From Acidovorax sp. (GTDB lineage Bacteria; Pseudomonadota; Gammaproteobacteria; Burkholderiales; Burkholderiaceae_C): 7,801 nt of DNA. A program made the translations under genes and the position numbers. The notes beneath the pieces were generated by a model that did not search any database, was not told the DNA's origin, and saw nothing but the letters and a program-made list of their open reading frames with translations. The stretch covers positions 1 to 7,801 of the forward strand of contig WOZN01000027.1 of NCBI GenBank assembly GCA_011620245.1. Reading direction: 5' to 3'. Positions 7,032 through 7,801 of the stretch are shown here, one piece after another. Positions within the stretch are counted from its first letter, which is position 1. Every line of letters starts with the position of its first letter.

Positions 7032-7439
7032 ATGCTCAAGGCTGTAGCCGCCCCACTGCGAAAAGCAGGGGTTTTGTGTGTCGTGGGTATTGCGTTGGTC
7101 CTGGGCCAGGTTGCCGGATACGCCCGGGAATTCCCGTCCCCCGACGGTTCCATGGCTTCCATCGCCATGGCAGAACTGCCCCTGCAGGGGCGTTCGACCT
7201 ATGCGCTGATCCAGAACGGCGGCCCTTTTCCGCACGACAAGGACGGAACGGTGTTTGGCAATCGTGAACGGATATTGCCGGCCCGCCAGCGCGGCTATTA
7301 CCGGGAATACACCGTCAAGACCCCCAGCGCGCGCAATCGTGGTGCCCGGCGCATTGTGTGTGGCGGCAAGCCCAGGGTGCCGGATGCCTGCTATTACACC
7401 AGCGACCATTACGCCAGTTTTCGCAAGATTATCGAATGA
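7032..7439 (+). CDS. Secreted guanyl-specific ribonuclease, barnase/RNase Sa family
   Basis: A 135-residue exported endoribonuclease predicted to cleave RNA after guanosine. Residues 1-31 are a Sec signal peptide: a basic start (MLKAVAAPLRK), the hydrophobic stretch VLCVVGIALVLG and a likely cleavage site after GYA31. The mature region matches RNase Sa closely. GPFPHDKDGTVFGNRE (64-80) includes the guanine-recognition residues N78, R79 and E80. REYTV holds the general base E92; R103 and R107 in RNRGARR and H126 in TSDHYASF complete the catalytic set. C110 and C120 could form a disulfide. The ATG at 7032 is preferred to the in-frame GTG at 7023, because GAAAGG (7018-7023) sits 8 nt before the ATG and would overlap the GTG. 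A barstar homologue begins 134 bp downstream. The role could be nutrient scavenging or attack on competing cells. Family assignment is firm, ecological role is not. Confidence 0.93.
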   Translation: MLKAVAAPLRKAGVLCVVGIALVLGQVAGYAREFPSPDGSMASIAMAELPLQGRSTYALIQNGGPFPHDKDGTVFGNRERILPARQRGYYREYTVKTPSARNRGARRIVCGGKPRVPDACYYTSDHYASFRKIIE

Positions 7440-7468
7440 TGCCTGATGGTTGCCCAGCCACTCCAGCC

Positions 7469-7497
7469 GGGGTAGCGGGTAGCCAGCCCCTTGTTTT
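7469..7497 (+). other. Weak hairpin with T-rich tail between RNase and inhibitor genes
   Basis: GGGG (7469-7472) and CCCC (7487-7490) flank two tandem copies of GGGTAGC (7470-7476 and 7477-7483), and TTGTTTT follows at 7491-7497. The stem is short and interrupted. It may be a weak terminator or attenuator after the RNase gene, which would let RNase and inhibitor be expressed at different levels, or it may be nothing. Confidence 0.25.
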
Positions 7498-7573
7498 CCC
7501 GACCCGAAACACGCATCTGCGGTTTTGCGGTCAGCCAGAAGTTTTTAGACCTTATAAAGAAAGAGCAACGGAG

Positions 7574-7801
7574 ATGCAGACGCCCCTTCGTAAAGACCAG
7601 GAAACGCCACTGCGTGGCGTGCGCACGAACATCGTGCAATCCATTCGCGCATTTCGCGTGCAGGATCTGCAAGCTGCCGCAGCCGCCCTGGGACACCATT
7701 TTTTGTATGCCAACCTGGCCCATGCCCAGTCCAAACAGGATGTGCTGGAGTTGATTGCCGCGCAGTTCACCTTTCCCTCGCATTTCGGCAAGAATTTCGA
7801 C
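7574..7801 (+). CDS. Barstar-family ribonuclease inhibitor (partial, 3' end outside window)
   Basis: The first 76 residues of a cytoplasmic protein expected to bind and block the barnase-like RNase encoded just upstream. No signal peptide is present, as expected for an inhibitor that stays inside the cell. After a variable N-terminus of about 24 residues comes a barstar-like start (IRAFRVQDLQAAAAALG), then DVLELIAAQFTFPSHFGKNFD. HFGKNFD (70-76) aligns with YYGENLD of barstar; the last residue in the window, D76, corresponds to barstar D35, which contacts the RNase active site. The matching W38/D39/E76 positions lie beyond the edge. The start at ATG 7574 is preceded by a purine-rich AAGAAAGAG (7557-7565) 8 nt away. 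An AT-rich patch with TATAAA (7553-7558) lies just upstream and could belong to a separate promoter, but no -35 at proper spacing is clear. Confidence 0.88.
   Translation, partial: MQTPLRKDQETPLRGVRTNIVQSIRAFRVQDLQAAAAALGHHFLYANLAHAQSKQDVLELIAAQFTFPSHFGKNFD

Noticed and set aside
7032..7100. Lipoprotein signal (GVLC) in the RNase N-terminus
   Set aside because: The residues before the cysteine do not fit the lipobox, which needs Leu at -3, and the cysteine lies inside the hydrophobic core, not at its end. A Sec signal peptidase I site after GYA31 fits better.

Overview
The window looks like chromosomal DNA of a high-GC betaproteobacterium, most likely from the Comamonadaceae (Acidovorax and relatives). 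This is inferred from the strong G/C preference at third codon positions, the character of the proteins, and an intergenic palindrome of the ATAGC...GCGCTT...AAGCGC type that I associate with that family. No database search was possible. I see no IS element, integrase, CRISPR array, tRNA or rRNA.

Layout. Positions 1-140 hold two consecutive perfect hairpins and possibly the last 45 codons of a rightward gene. On the minus strand, 2632 down to 141, is a two-gene operon: a membrane sensor histidine kinase with a PhnD-like periplasmic domain, joined by an ATGA overlap to a FixJ/TtrR-like response regulator. A 250-bp divergent region (2633-2882) carries a palindromic repeat, a small inverted repeat and a possible 17-codon leader ORF. 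On the plus strand follow an omega-amino acid:pyruvate aminotransferase (2883-4241), a 316-bp gap with a second copy of the palindromic repeat, a MaeB-type NADP malic enzyme fused to a phosphotransacetylase-like domain (4558-6876), a clear intrinsic terminator (6927-6962), a secreted guanyl-specific ribonuclease of the barnase/RNase Sa family (7032-7439), and the start of a barstar-family inhibitor (from 7574), cut by the window edge.

How the genes fit together. The aminotransferase (beta-alanine or other omega-amines to semialdehydes, with pyruvate to alanine) and the malic enzyme (malate to pyruvate and NADPH) both touch the pyruvate node. They are separated by 316 bp and probably transcribed independently. 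The kinase and regulator form one signalling unit whose target is not evident here; it lies back to back with the aminotransferase gene. The RNase/barstar pair is a toxin plus cytoplasmic inhibitor: the RNase has a signal peptide and all expected catalytic residues, and the inhibitor would protect the producer before export.

The enzymes and signalling proteins belong to recognisable families. The less ordinary material is the pair of palindromic elements in opposite orientation on either side of the aminotransferase gene, the coupled leader ORF in front of it, the tandem hairpins at the left edge, and the exported RNase with its inhibitor.
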